NCBI GenBank assembly: GCA_032690845.1
Contig: CM064426.1
Span: 69,738,403-69,802,402 of the forward strand
Source: Eleusine coracana subsp. coracana
Taxonomy: Eukaryota; Streptophyta; Magnoliopsida; Poales; Poaceae
DNA length: 64,000 bases
Reading direction: 5' to 3'
The position numbers and the translations under genes are program-made. The notes beneath the pieces were generated by a model that did not search any database, had not been told where the DNA came from, and saw only the letters and a list, made by a program, of their open reading frames with translations. Positions within the stretch are counted from its first letter, which is position 1; the number at the start of each line of letters is the position of its first letter. Shown piece by piece: positions 1-13,900 of this stretch.

Positions 1-527
1 ATGGTAGCTTCATAATAGCACTATTGATTAATGAATTAACATTATTTTCCTAATAGAACCTTAATTCTATTGAATCACTAAAATGCCAGCTCAGCTTTAT
101 ATATATATATATAATATCAATTATTAATAAAAAACTAATTTGATTTGATTCATAAAATTAAAAATTAATTATTATAATCTAGTACTCTTATTTATTTGAT
201 ATTATCCTCGAAATAATAAAATACTGTTTATATCAAACTATTCACCAATGGGTTTTAGATTATCGGATCTACATCATTAGATCAAACAAGTGGTCGTAGT
301 TTCTCAAAACTACCGACAAGTTTTTGAATAGTAAAACTCCTTGTGTGCTACAGTATGTGCCCATTTAGAACTTTTTGGACACACAAATAGAGTCGTATCT
401 GCTTTATTTTTAAAAATAGATAAAAAAACAACTTTGAGCATATGTTGATCTATTTGTTGGTTCTGATGCTACCTTTTTCGGCATATTTGTTTTGGTGGCC
501 TGTGGCAATGCAATTAAATTTGCGTAG

Positions 528-3500
528 CTAGTCCCGCCTGGATTCAAGGTACGCAATTTTATTAGTTTATTGTTCATATATGCTGTAACAATTGTTAGCT
601 GTGCAACGAAACTATCTTGCTATTTCTGTTCCTAATTCCCATTGTATATTTGTCAAATCAGATTTTATCTGTGGATAATCTGCGCGATATATTGTATTGC
701 TTAGACACCAACGCAACAAAAAAGTGGTGAGTCCGTCTTTCCCAAAGTTGCTAAACAACAACAACAAAATTTGTTCCAAACAAGTTGGAGTAGACTAAAG
801 ATGAAATCTAACCTTCAACTTGAAGAGAAGCAAATAATAGGAGATCCAAAGTACCTTGCTAAATAGCAGTCGGGGAATATAGTTTATGTGGTTTCAGTTA
901 ATAAATCTCCTGAATTTTCGATACCCTCGAAGATTATTGGCCTCCTGGGCGTGGTGCCATCGCCCTGGTACATTCTGCTCTTGCTTGCGGATCTTTCAAT
1001 ATGAGAATCGTTGCTGATACAATAGTGTACATCAATTTATGTAGGGACGCCCTTTTTATATTTCTTGTGTGACCCATAGTCCAAATAATGAACGGAAGTT
1101 TATGTATGGATATTTATTTAGTTCTCCACTATGCATGCATGGTTAACGTGATTTGTCAATTTGGATAATGTAGGATCATGACAGGGGATGGTTCTGGATA
1201 CGTACACATTTGGAACTATGAAACACAGGCAAGTACTTGCATTCCAAAAACTCAGAGAAAAGTATCATATAATTCAGTGGAACGTGATCCAAATTTTTAT
1301 GGTTGCCATTGGTCCCAGATAGGTTTACATAGAGATGTTTTTTTTTAATATTTTAGATTTAAAGAGAGGCAGGGATGGCGGTAGGGAGGTCAACAACCAA
1401 AAGAACACCTCAGATTCATTTTTTTTTTACAAAGCCAGCCTCTACACCGTCGAAAGGGTGTACACAGCTAAATCTTACACAGCGGAACAATTAGGCACAC
1501 ACCAAAAGGTGTACACATAAAAAAGCTTTGCTAACAACAAGCTTGAACCTTTGAATTAGGGATGCAAGTGGGTACCCAATGGGTAGTTGTGAGTCAAAGC
1601 TCTAGTTTATTTGTTGTACTACCTTTATGAGGTGGGAAGAAATTCTAGTTCATTTCAGAGAGTTTTGAGCCGACCCACCGACCCATAAAATGCAAAAGTT
1701 GCATCCCTACCTTTGATAGAGCTTCAAAGATGAAAATAACAAGAAGCATCTGAATTCATCTAGTCAATATAAGCGAAATCATGGATGGATGGATGCCGAG
1801 ATTGGTTTGAATCAGCTCTTAGCCCTACTTGATAGCTGCCATTAGCCAATGCCACCACCCATGATGCCAATGGACATGACAATAGCATTGAAGATGACCT
1901 AGTCACTTCATTAACCGCCCCATATATAGCAGTGAGTGCCACCACCACCACCACTAGAATCAGGGCCGATGTCGACAATCACAAGTATCATGATGAAGTT
2001 AGTAATGACTCACAATGTTCGATGAGACAACAACATGCCGCCTGCAAGATCCATCCCTTTCCCATGTCTCCAAGTCACTGAACCGAAGTGCCCTACCCCA
2101 TAACGCAACTGCATAGCGAAGGCCAAGAGACATGGGTGGTTAGCCGACTGTCGAAGAGTAGAGGGGGAGAGGAGCCCCGAGAGACATCGGGGCCTAGCTC
2201 GTTGATATGTCGCCACCCGACCGTTGCCATCACATTGTCATGAAGAGGGACCTCAGCCGAATCTAACAGCCTACATCCCAGCGCATCAGAACTTTAGTGG
2301 ACCTCTCAAATAGACCCCTACTTTTTTTATAACCTGAACCAAAATCCAATTCCAGTAGATCCCTACTACCCCTCTCAATTTAGTAGCCCTCTCAAATCAT
2401 TCCACCAGGACCCTACCAAAAGGAGGCCTATCAATGGTGGGCCCCACCAATTTTTTTGTTTTATTCTTTTTCTCTCTTTCGTCTTCTGTCCTAAGTCGAC
2501 ACACCCGCCCCACCGACCTGCTGCCGGCATCACCCCCTCCCCCTCCCCACGTCAGATCTCCACCGACATTTCCCACTGTCACTACCTCCTTTCCCTTACC
2601 CATGGTCGACTCTCCACCAATGCCTCCAAGATCCAAATGTTGGGGGAAGTAAGCGGGCCACGGGCGATAGGCAGAGAGCAAGCGATAGGCCATGGGCATG
2701 GCGAGCAGTGAGGGGACGGGGGAGGGGGTGATAGGATGCTCTGGCGAGGCAGGCAATGGCGGGCGATGGCGACAGTCGTGCGGCAGGCGACGGGCACAAG
2801 AATCCCTCCAATCACCGGGCATGCAGACATCGGGTGATGATGAGGTGGGCGCCGAGGGAAGGGGGGGGGGGGGGGGGGAGTGGGTGGCGGGTGGCACCGA
2901 CGAGCTGCTCTATTTCTTCTCGATGTGTTTTCCTCTTCTTAAAGATAGGTGGGCCCCATAGATTAAATAAAAATAGAATGTCTATTTTGAGAAGTAGTGT
3001 TGGAGTTAAGAGTAAAGAAGAGAAATTTGAGAGTCACCTCTCAAAAGCAGGAATAGGAGGTTCATTTTGAGAAGAGGTGCTAGAGATGCTCTCATTTCCT
3101 GCCACACCGACCCACTCCCGTATCACTGTATATGAAAGTACCATGAAATGGAGACAAACACAAAGAACATTGGTGCTAGAGCAGCCAAAGGAGGCCGTGG
3201 CATGAGGCAAATCAAGCCCCCACCATCCACATCTAGGGGCACCCATATAGTGGCGGAGCCAGGATTCGATCATGAGGGGGGCCAAGTAGTAATAGAGTGG
3301 TATTAAGAGGGGCCAAATTCGAATTCAAAATCAAGTTACATGATAATTTTTTGTGTTCACCCATGGTGTGCAGCTAGCATAGGGGGAGCCAGGCCCCTGC
3401 TTGCCCCCTATCTCTGCCCTTGCACCCATATCCCATCATCTTCTTGGCCTCCAACTCCTCGAAGTCATATCTCCGTGCGAGACAAATTGCTCCTCCTGAA

Positions 3501-6500
3501 CAGATTTGCCTTCATAAGCTGTTTCACCAGCCGACGGCAGCACCCCGTGCCTCAGGGCCGCCTCCACCGCACCCCGGGTATGCGCACCTCCATTACCACA
3601 CGCTCGGAGTACAAGAACTTGTAAGTTGGGTGCAATATAGCCATAGAAAATTGGAAATTGATAAATATGTTAGAATCATCATCGAAAGTTAGCCAACCTT
3701 TTTCTAGAAAATACATATGGCCAAATATAACCAACTCTGGTTATCCTCGAATGCAGCTTGTTGGGCAATGCTGACTCTTTAGACTGATAAAACAAAACTA
3801 GAAAAAAGTACATCTCTGATTATCTTCAAATGCAGCTTGGGTAATGTTTGACTCTTTATGTCAATTCTTCCACCTCACAGCGAGAAAACAAACACTTAAA
3901 CATGTACCAGTCTAGTGATTAACTAGATCCCTTGATCGAAGCAATAATGACCATCCAAATTGCATTACCGAAGAAACTAATTCTCAAACACCGCCAAAAG
4001 AGGTCAGACATCATATTTCATGGCATCGAAGTTACCACGACCAAAGACAATGAACCAATCCACACGGTCATAGAATGGGTAGAAGATCTCCATGGTGTCA
4101 CCTCAAACGAAGATATGACATCACATACGCCGCCGACACCCACAATAAAGCTTAGTTTTTAGTTCTCACAATGGATTAACAAATGGTGGAGATGCGATCC
4201 ATGACAGTAACGCATGTAGAACACTCAAATGTGTCACTGTCATCACAAGGCTTTTGTCCAATGTCCTATTCTTGTCCAACGGGCTATGGATATATGGGTC
4301 TAGTGATCGACCAAACCATGGCCAGACACAATAACTCGACCAACACCATGCATATATGATCTTGATTCTTGAACGCTGCCAACACCATGCACGACACGCC
4401 ACCATGATTGTCATCTAGGTAAGCGCAATCTGTGGCATAATATACACGCAGCAATCTCGATCGACGATGCGAAGAGGCAGATGAGTTTTTTTTTACAGTT
4501 GCTATGTGGAGGGCATGATGACTTACACTGCAAGAGATGTATTGGAATTCCTCATTACTATTAGTCAATTACATGCAAGCGGAATCGAATTTCTACACAC
4601 GAGTACACTGATTGCATGGCAACTGATTCCGATGGGTGCTGAAACAATAAAAAAATTGACGCAATCACATAAAGCTGCAAGCCAGCAACCAATTTAAAAA
4701 TCATAAATTCCTCAACCAAACAGTACCTGTACAGCTTATTGTTTGCATAGGTGCTATAAGCCTCTTTAGGTTCAAAGCTTATGACTCAAAACCTTGCATA
4801 ATACGACTAGTTGCCTCCATAACTTCGCATTGTGTGTATCTAGACCTTGGAAAAAAATTTGATGAAATTTTATCGATATATCCGAAATATCTTATTTATC
4901 AGCGTGGTCCGATATAATTTTATCAATGAAATTTTATCATTGACTATGTTTATTTAATAAAATCTATTTTGATTATATATGCAACTATGATAGTTTATAA
5001 ATTTAAGGCCATTTCTTCTTAAATGATGTAAAAAATTGAAAAAAAATAAAATATCATGTTTATCGGTGATCCTGATATTTTTTTTGTACTGGAATTTTTT
5101 TCCCTAGATCTAGACTAACAATTGTCCTTTTCATCTACATACAAATACCCGTGAATTTTATTAAAGTATCAAATACACCAGGTTTGTTTCCTGACTTTCG
5201 TTCCTTATGTATTGAAGTTTCATTTGTCATATTGTCACGCTAATAGGATTATCGATCTATGCAGTTTATGCTGTAAAATTCATTGTAAGAAAAAGTTGGT
5301 TTGTTGCTGGATCATCCGATGGTTTCCTCCATGTGTACAAGTATGGAACAAAACTACCAAGTAAGAGCTGGAAAGCGTGTGGTAGCTTCATCACATCACT
5401 GGCCGTTCATCCTACCGAGCCTTATGTCTTGTCATCGGCTAATGGCGATCCCATTAAGCTTTGGAACTGGGAGGCGGGTTGGGAGTGCACACAAACATAT
5501 AAGGACAGCTCTGGTTTAGTACGTCAAGTGGTGTTTAACCCAATGGACACCAATGTTTTTGCAAGTGCTTCCAACGATGGAACAGTAAAGGTTTGTGGTT
5601 TTGTCCCCCAACCTAAAATTCCGCGTAAACATAATATTGCTGGACTTGATTGAATCTGGAATTGCTCAGGTTTGGAAACTTGATTCTCCGAATCCAGATT
5701 ACACCCTGAATGGTCATTCTGACAAAGTGACTTGCATTGGTTACTTCACTTCTGGTGACCATCAATATTTGATTAGTGGCTCCAATGATCAGTCTGCCAA
5801 GGTATGCTGTTGTCATTTGTTAGAAATGCCATACACACTTATGGAGATGGAAATTCATGGTTTCCAAACTGAATCATACTTTTATTTGTTTCATCTGCAG
5901 ATATGGGATTTGCAGAAAAAGATGTGTGTTCAAACCCTCAATGCTTTTTTGTCTCCTCTTACTTGTGTTAGTGCACACCCGAATCTTCCTATACTAATTA
6001 CTGGTTCAAAAGATGGGGTCGTTCATCTGTGGAGCTCCTCTAATTTTAGGTAACCGTGTAATTAAGCATTTCCATGTGAATCATCTTAAACTGTTAATAA
6101 TAATATGCCTGAACCTTGATTTTCACTGTAGAATCAACTAACTCTGTTTTATATCACCTCTTTGGGTTGAAACTTTTTTCAAAATGTTGTATATTCAATA
6201 ACTGATAAGTGTATGATTATTATTCTCCCAGTCTTGAGAGAGTCCTAAACATTGCCTCTAGTGGAGATTTACGAGGCGTCGGATGTTTGATGGGGTCCAG
6301 AAGGTAATCAAGATTTTCAGTTTCTTATTTTCAGACTTCCATTTTCGTTTCATGCATTGTGCGCCATGTCTAAGAAATGAAAATAATAAAGGCGATATGA
6401 TATATGTACACCGATGCTGGCATCAAATATATAGGAAGAATTTGTTCGATGAATAAATGATGCATGATTTTTCTACAAAAGTAATAGATTTGATATTCCT

Positions 6501-9500
6501 GTACGTGTGTCACATTACATCAGTCCACATTTTCTTGTGCCAATGTTATATATACATATGATAGTTAGGAACTTCCTCCGTTTTTTAATTGTTGTCGTTG
6601 TTAATTTTTTTTGTTACACTTGACCATTTTTTAAAGATATCATATATTTATTATTATTATTTATTTTATTATTAAATTAAAACATAGCTCATAATTTTAT
6701 ATATTTGAACTAATATTTTAAATAAAATAGATAGTTAAATATATTAAAAAAAGTTAATGACAACAATAATATAAAAATAGTGGATATGATAGTGTGTTCA
6801 TATCCTCTGTGTTGGTTCGTGCATTAGGCAAGATCCAGACCATATCTAGATTTAGATCAAAGGCAAAGAACATGACAGGCCAAAGTTACGGATCCTCCTA
6901 CCTCTTCCTCCCTCACGACGTCAGAGTTCACCGGGTGCCGCCCAAACATATTCAGATATTCTCTCTCTGCCGATGCTACCGCCTGCCGTACGCTCGTCAA
7001 AAGGTGGCACCTGCGTGCGCGCTGGAGGACATGCCTGCCCAGGAGCTTGCCGGAGACCCACGCCTGCATGCATCCAATGATCTTGATTGAAGGGAATATG
7101 GAAGAGAAGGTCCTCCAGCTGCTGTGGAAGCCATGGCAACTGGCAATCGATTGCTTGTATAGGCAGGAAAATAATGTGCCTTGTGGCATTTCTATTTTTT
7201 TAAATTGAAAACGTGGCAAGCGAAGGTCCTAACGACCGTCCCCGGATGGAGGGATCGACCATGAGGCCCCGAACGTCGTCGTCCTTCCTGGGAGGCGGGA
7301 GAGAGTGCCCTGCGGGTTTGGCACGCGGGCTCCTCATCCATCCACCAGATTCACGGACGTGACTGCGAATCACGACTCGTATTCATCGTCCCTATTTGAG
7401 ACTGAGATCGGGTGTAGTGGTAACTGCGATTATAAGATAAGCAGTCGTTGCATCTGTGTTGTCCAGCTGGAATCCAACAGTGCAGGATAAGCATCGCATC
7501 TTTCTTCTGTTCTCTTGGCGCCAACAACAAGTTCTAGAGGAAAAGGCAGCAGATACTTTCGAAGTCAAAAGACATAAGCATTAGCACCGTGGTCATTCAG
7601 GTACTCCTAGAGTACTTCAAATGTATTGCTAAAAAAACTAACATATCTCTTTGGCGCTTAGTTCACAAATAATTCTTATGATCATGATGTGTGTGCCCAA
7701 GGTTAGATGATCCACCAACATGTCTACCAAGAAACTCATGTGTGTGACTTTAGGTCCGATTCCAAAATCATCAGCAATGTCAATTTCAATAGCTTGGTGC
7801 TTGGAAATGTGTCTCTTGATGGCATAAAACGACTTGTTTGTGAAGTTTGAAGCATGTGTTTGTGATCAACAAACAAGTCATGTACTTTGTAAGTCATATT
7901 TTCTCTGTCCAGTGTAATGCCCATACAAACATTACACCATGTTCTTTATGACCTGGTTCCTCTGAGTGACACAAAATTTCTTATCTTTTGCTCTAGAACC
8001 CTGATTTGAACAAACAAATCTACCAGAAGTTGCCAAGCCATCAAGGTCGCTCATGTTTGTGTAACTCTTTCTAACACCAAAACCTATCCGTCCACCATAT
8101 CTGACCCAAAATTCCCAAGCTTGCTCCAAACTACTAAACTCCATTTCAATGTGAGGCATCCAACAAGAGGTTGTAGCCATTTTGCTAAAAGATATATAGC
8201 ACCCAAAATTAAGAACTGTAACAGCAAGCAACATATAAGAATAAAAAGGAGCGAACAAGATTATCTGAGAGAGTTACCTTCTCAGATTCTCCTTTCTCGG
8301 TGCTTTAGATGGGATTGAGGAAGAACTCACCAAGAACCATTGACTCTTTCTGTTAGAAAGAAAGGATGAAGGAGCTCATGCCAGCCGTGGTGTTGACTTA
8401 TGGAGTCTCGTCCAAGAAGAAAAAACACCAAAGTAGTCAATGGCGCCAAAATCTGCTGCCTTTTCCCTCCAGAACTTGTTGTTGGCGCCAAGAGAACAGA
8501 AGAAAGATGCGATGCTCACCCTGGACTGTTGGATTCCAGCTGGATGACACAGATGCAGCGACTGCTTATCTTACAGTCGCAATTACGCAATTACCCCCTA
8601 TTTGGGAGTCGGGGATAGAAGGAGTTGCCGTCCCAAATAGGGATGGTTCCTGACTCCATTCCGGCAGGTGGTTATGCGAAACGTTGACCCAAAGCAGGAT
8701 GTATTGTGATTCCAATAATACACAAATTAAGGAGGGGACAAGGTGCCAGGCACGCGGTCACGTATCCGGTTCAGCAAAATGTGACCCAAAGTAAGATGCA
8801 TCTTGACCCCTTGCTGTGAATCGGGTTTAGTGAATCATAATCGTGGGGTCATGTATCGTGTCTTGTGAATTCATGTGGAATAGAGACTTGGCGCCGTCCC
8901 TTGTCCAAGGGTTGGCCAGGGTGGGGTAAGCGGACTTGGCAGCAAAAAACAATCTAAAAGATAAATTTTATTAGGTATCCAATATCAGAGGTCAATAAAA
9001 AATATGAAATAAAAAAAACAGTGAACATATATAGATTAACATGATTTGACACGAAATTGTCTTCAATGTATAAAATATCTTCATTTACATATATAAAGGA
9101 AGATAGTCAAATGGTGATATAAAATAACATCAGATCCTTCCCATAAACAGTTTTTTTCTAGACCGTAAGACATAGACAGCCGACGAACTGGCTACTAAAG
9201 TCTAAACGGTATAGACGATGTCTAGACACATTAGCTGTATTAGTGGTATTTATACTACATGAGCTAAATAAGTAAATATAAAAATAAATAAATATAAAGC
9301 ATATATTAGAACTAAAGCGGTAAAAAATAAAATATATAGCACATATTTCTATTATAGTAGAAAACAATATATATAGCATGACAAATGATAATAATCAAAG
9401 ATAGATAGATAAATTAATAATTAAATATACTAATATTTATAATTTTAAAAGTCATAAACATAGAAACATCCTAAATAGCATGTAGATTGCAAATTCATAA

Positions 9501-10942
9501 ATACTTGTTGGTTAAATGAATTGTTAATCATCAATATCTCTTACTCTTTTTTTTTGCTAGTAACTATATGGACCACTTTCTCTTAGACTGGACAGGTGTT
9601 TAGACATAAAACATGTTATTTAAACATGTTTAGAACATGTCTAGAGGCCATTTTTAGATGTTCAAAGACTATTTAAACAATTTTAGACGTGTTTTGTATC
9701 CTGAGTGGTGACTAGAGGATAGACTCAACGTCACCCTCAAGTCTTATGTCTAGACGTCGTCTAGACGGTCTAGAAAAACACTGCCCATAAAGATAATATC
9801 TCGGATATAGGAAGCTATGGGAGAGAGAAAGAGAACCAGACAGGGGTGCTTCAGATTTTTTAATAAAAAATTAGTAGTCCTCCATCTAAAAGAAACCAGA
9901 TGGCTCACGTGACACCTGAGGCTTTGTTTAGATGGTGCCCTGGCCTGAGCACCATTGCCAAGGCATCCATCTCTGCCTCAGTCTTCCAAAATCGCCTGAG
10001 GTGTGACTGAGTGAGGCACATCTACCATGGGGAGACCAAACACGTCCCTGATGCTACCTCTATGTTGACTGAACTAATAATACGTATATAGGGTATGAAC
10101 CCGGTATGATAAGTGTCTGTAGGGCACCCGAGTGTTTCTCAGTTTCCAGCGTGCGAATTACCAGCCGTAGGATTCAGATCTAAGGACTGATAGCTTTCCC
10201 CTGCCTCAGCGGGCTAGGGTCTCGCCGGAGTTCCATGCCAACACTGCCCTCCTACCTCTCCCCCGCCATCGCCATCCTCACCCCCACCCATACCCCGCCC
10301 AACAGCCGTCCTCCACTACCCCGCCCGGTGGCGCCCCCGTCGCCTCGCCGTCCCACCAACCAACCGCCACCTCCGCCGGACCAGCCTTCAGCCCCCAAAT
10401 CTTCTAAGCCCGGTGCACTCTAGTGAGCCCCCTAAGCCCCAAGTCCTAACACCCTAACCCGTCCGGGATGTCGCCGGAGATGGGGAAAGAGCTCGGAGAC
10501 ATCGCCGGAGTTAGGGAAGATGGCCAGAGAACGAAGTCGTGTCCTGCTACCGTACTAGACAAATTCGAGTGTTTGCTGGGGTCCAAAACACTGAGTGTGA
10601 TTTAACATTTCTGTAAGCTTCTGATAACTCTTTGTTTTTTAGGTTTTATTTTTCATTTGTTTTTCTGTCATGCGATTTTTTATAAACAACTGACTGTCCA
10701 CTGCATTCATAGAGCTGTCTGTTGTAGCCTCCATATAGTGTCTTCCTTCTGTGCGGCAATCTGCTACATAATATCATCTCTAATTTGTGTGATGTAGGAT
10801 TGTGATGGGCCAAAGCAATGCAATATCCGTGTTGAGTATAGACAGTATGAACTATCATGAGGCATCCATACCATGCAGTGAACTGTACTTAAGTGGTGAT
10901 GGGGCTCCGGAAGAAACTGCATCAGGAGACACGGCATGTGAG
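528..10942 (+). CDS. Unit 1: beta'-COP-like WD40 propeller (possible splice defect)
   Basis: Exons: 528-548 (LVPPGFK), 662-726, 1174-1228, 5145-5181, 5265-5590, 5670-5801, 5901-6049, 6232-6303 and 10798-10942; 334 codons. WD-type motifs include YVHIWNYETQ, IKLWNWEAGWECTQ, VWKLDSPNPDYTLNGHSD and IWDLQKKMCVQTL, all diagnostic of the coatomer beta' N-terminal propeller rather than generic WD40. The linker exon 10798-10942 (48 codons) leads to the MSP exon. The donor after 1228 is GC. The 37-nt exon 5145-5181 is placed by homology to units 2 and 3; the two bases before it are AA, not AG, and skipping it gives an early stop (TTT ATG CTG TAA), so this unit may be defective. The introns after 1228 and 6303 are swollen by transposons. 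Confidence 0.78.
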
Positions 10943-13900
10943 GTATGCTGACTAAATGAAACTTAGAGCCCAAATGGTTGCACGTCTTTGGGATGATTCA
11001 TTTCGGAACGTTTATCCTTAATTTATCTACATGAAAGAGTTGTTCATTTTGTCATGTCCTAGTGTGTATATTTGCTTTAAATCATAGATCGTAATAGGCA
11101 GAGGCATGAATCTTTTTTAGAACAGTTCCAAGGAAATAGTCAAATCAATTTGCTCAAATAATGCTGTTTTCTCAGTTTTATTGATTTCCTCTTATTTCTT
11201 ACTCCCTTCATCTCAAAATATAAGCATTCAAGATAGGAGAGAGAGTGTCCAGATTTATAGCATATCTAAGATGGTATGAATCTGGACCAAGTCTTCAAAT
11301 GCTTATATTTTGGGATGGAGGGAGTACACCACAATACACAGTATCTGTAGTATCACTACCAGAAATTACTATGCTCGTTCTCTACATTGGAACGACATAC
11401 CAAGTTCAATTATTGTACGTTTGTTCGGAGCCGTGACTCAGCTCTTCGTTCATACATATTATCTGTATGACTGTATTGTATTACTACTGCCTTCCGTGAG
11501 ACTCCTTTCTACAGTTTTGTGTTTTGCTTCCTTTTGATTTGGTGCATAAATTTGCGTTACAGGAAAGCCATGTTCCCGGCATCAGCGACCTGCTTGAGGT
11601 TCATCCGCTGCAGCTGAACTTCCCAGTCGGTCTCAACAAGCTGATCCCATGCTCGGTTCACCTAACAAATGACACAGATGAACGAGTTGCATTTAGACTC
11701 ATGGAGAAGAGTGGGAAGAATAATTGGGGTTGTTTCGTGAGTCTTCCGCTGCAAGGTGTAGTGCCACCAAGGTCGACTTATACTATCGTAGTAACAACAA
11801 AAAAGCTAAAAGAGCCACCACAAACCCCGGACTGGGACCTCATCCTGCAAAGCAGTGTAGTGAAGGAAAAACATATTCACCCATTCAAAGACCAGACTGG
11901 GTGTGATCGATTTTTTAGTGCTGCCAGAGGTGTGGAAAATCCGGTGTATGAGGTGACATTGAAAGCTGTTTATGGTTCCGATGGAGAAACAAGCTCCGAG
12001 GTGAGTTGGTTTTCACATCTTATTAGGATCACTAGCATGCTAATGCCATGGGTCATAAATGGTTATTTTGCCTTAGATTAGAGCATATCAAGTTCAAATA
12101 CTTTAGTAATCTTGGTTCCACGGGAAGATGAAAGCTAACTAACTTCATTCAATAAAAACTATGGTCAAGCTAATAGTTATCTAGCTGTACATATATCAAT
12201 GAAATCAGGATAACGAGAGTAGAAAAGATTGTATGCAGTTATCCTTATTGTCAACTTCTCTAACTCCTATATATACATGATACTACAAAGTTTTCTTTAA
12301 AAGAGTAATAGGTGTGATTTATTGGTTTGAAACTAGAGTAAAAACTATATACGAGATAAAATGATATTGCTAAAGTAGAGTAAAAAAAACTAAATATGTA
12401 TGAGCTCAAAATGGAAGAAATTGTAGTTATTAGATGTGTCTTCAATGTCTCCTCGGCTCAATTGGCTACTTCATTGAGTTGTGAGTTATGAAACCCCGTC
12501 AGGTTTTAGTATTTTTATGTCTCTTTGACATGTTACTGCTTTGCTTTTTTTTTTCCCCCTTAACACTGATATTGTTGTCCTCATGTTTTCAATTTTCATG
12601 AACTGATTTGTGACATTCACATGTTCATGATTGTCAGCTAGTCCCACTTGCTGTTAAGGTATACATTTGCTCTTCTACGTACACTGTAATTTGTTTCTTC
12701 TACTGCCATATACTCACTCCGTTCCAAAATTGTTATCGTCATTGACTTTTTTTTGTTATCTTTGACCATTCGTCTTATTCAAAATATTTATTCAAATATT
12801 AAATATTATAAATTATATTTAAATTTTATCTAGTGATAAATCTAATCATGAAAAAATACATTATATTTTTTGAATTTTTTTGAATAAGATGAATGATGAA
12901 AGTTAGTCAAAAAAGTCAATGGCGACAACAATTTTAGAACGGAGGGAGTATGCTGATAGAGTTAAACGTCTAACTTCTGATAAGTGGCCTCAGGTATTAT
13001 CTGTGGAGAATATTCATAACTTGCTGTATTCGTTTGACACAAATGAAGTGGAACAGTGGTGAGTATATTTTTCCTTAGGCAGTCAGTGAAAGTTATTATG
13101 TGATATTTTAGTTGACTTATTGTCGATCCATCTGCATAAGATATGCCTTGAACTGGCTCCACCATTTTTCAAATGGGTCACCACGCCATAAGCGGTAGTG
13201 CTTCGATGCTTGTGTACTGCTAGATCTTTTCTGTTTTGGGGTCATTAATACCAACCGTTTAACTGAAGTTTTCGACAAAAACAATTCTTTAGAGATCCTT
13301 AGTTCGTTATCATTCAAAGCTTGTACAAACAGTGGCAACAAAAGCCTATGCAGCGCCAAAATATATTTCATTTATTTGTTTTCTATTATTTTGAGATATT
13401 ATCGGTTCATATTAAGTCATTACTAGCATGATGTGAAAATGTATTACTCCATCCAACAAGAATATAGATCTTTAAGAATTAGTCTCCTTTTTAATTTCTG
13501 TGATTTTCTTGAAAAATTAAACTATTTTCTGTGAAATTAATTCATTTCAAAGGGGGCTTTAGGTGTGTAAAATGATCATATTCATCCCTATCAAGCGATT
13601 CTTGAGCATTTAATTAGACTAGATGCATGGAGATTATTGAAAATGAAAATTAGTTCAGTAAAATGAGAGTAAAATAGTAAATTAGAGTAGAAAAGTTCTC
13701 GATATGGCTACAAAAAAATGATTTCTAAATTCGTTGGAAGAATATTCCGAGTAGTCTTACAAAAGTTTACTACCTTGTGTGACGCAGGATAATAAGAGGT
13801 GACAATGCTGGGTATGTTCGCATATGGAATTATCATACAGAGGTAAATTTTAATTGTATGTTGTATTTCATTGAAGGTTTGCGATACAAACATTAACATG

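Noticed and set aside
1..527. Search for the missing upstream MSP exon or start codon of the fusion gene
   Set aside because: No MSP motif, propeller exon or convincing start was found; the preceding exon must lie outside the window.
2397..3070. Overlapping open frames on both strands in a GC-rich block
   Set aside because: Low-complexity Pro/Gly/Arg translations from the core of a TIR element with a poly-G run; no domain.
3932..4162. 76-codon open frame in the unit 1 intron
   Set aside because: No recognisable domain, no splice context; flanking sequence looks like old repeat.
6794..7219. Overlapping open frames of about 100-120 codons
   Set aside because: Opposite-strand frames in a moderately GC-rich intron stretch; no conserved motif and no link to the coding exons.
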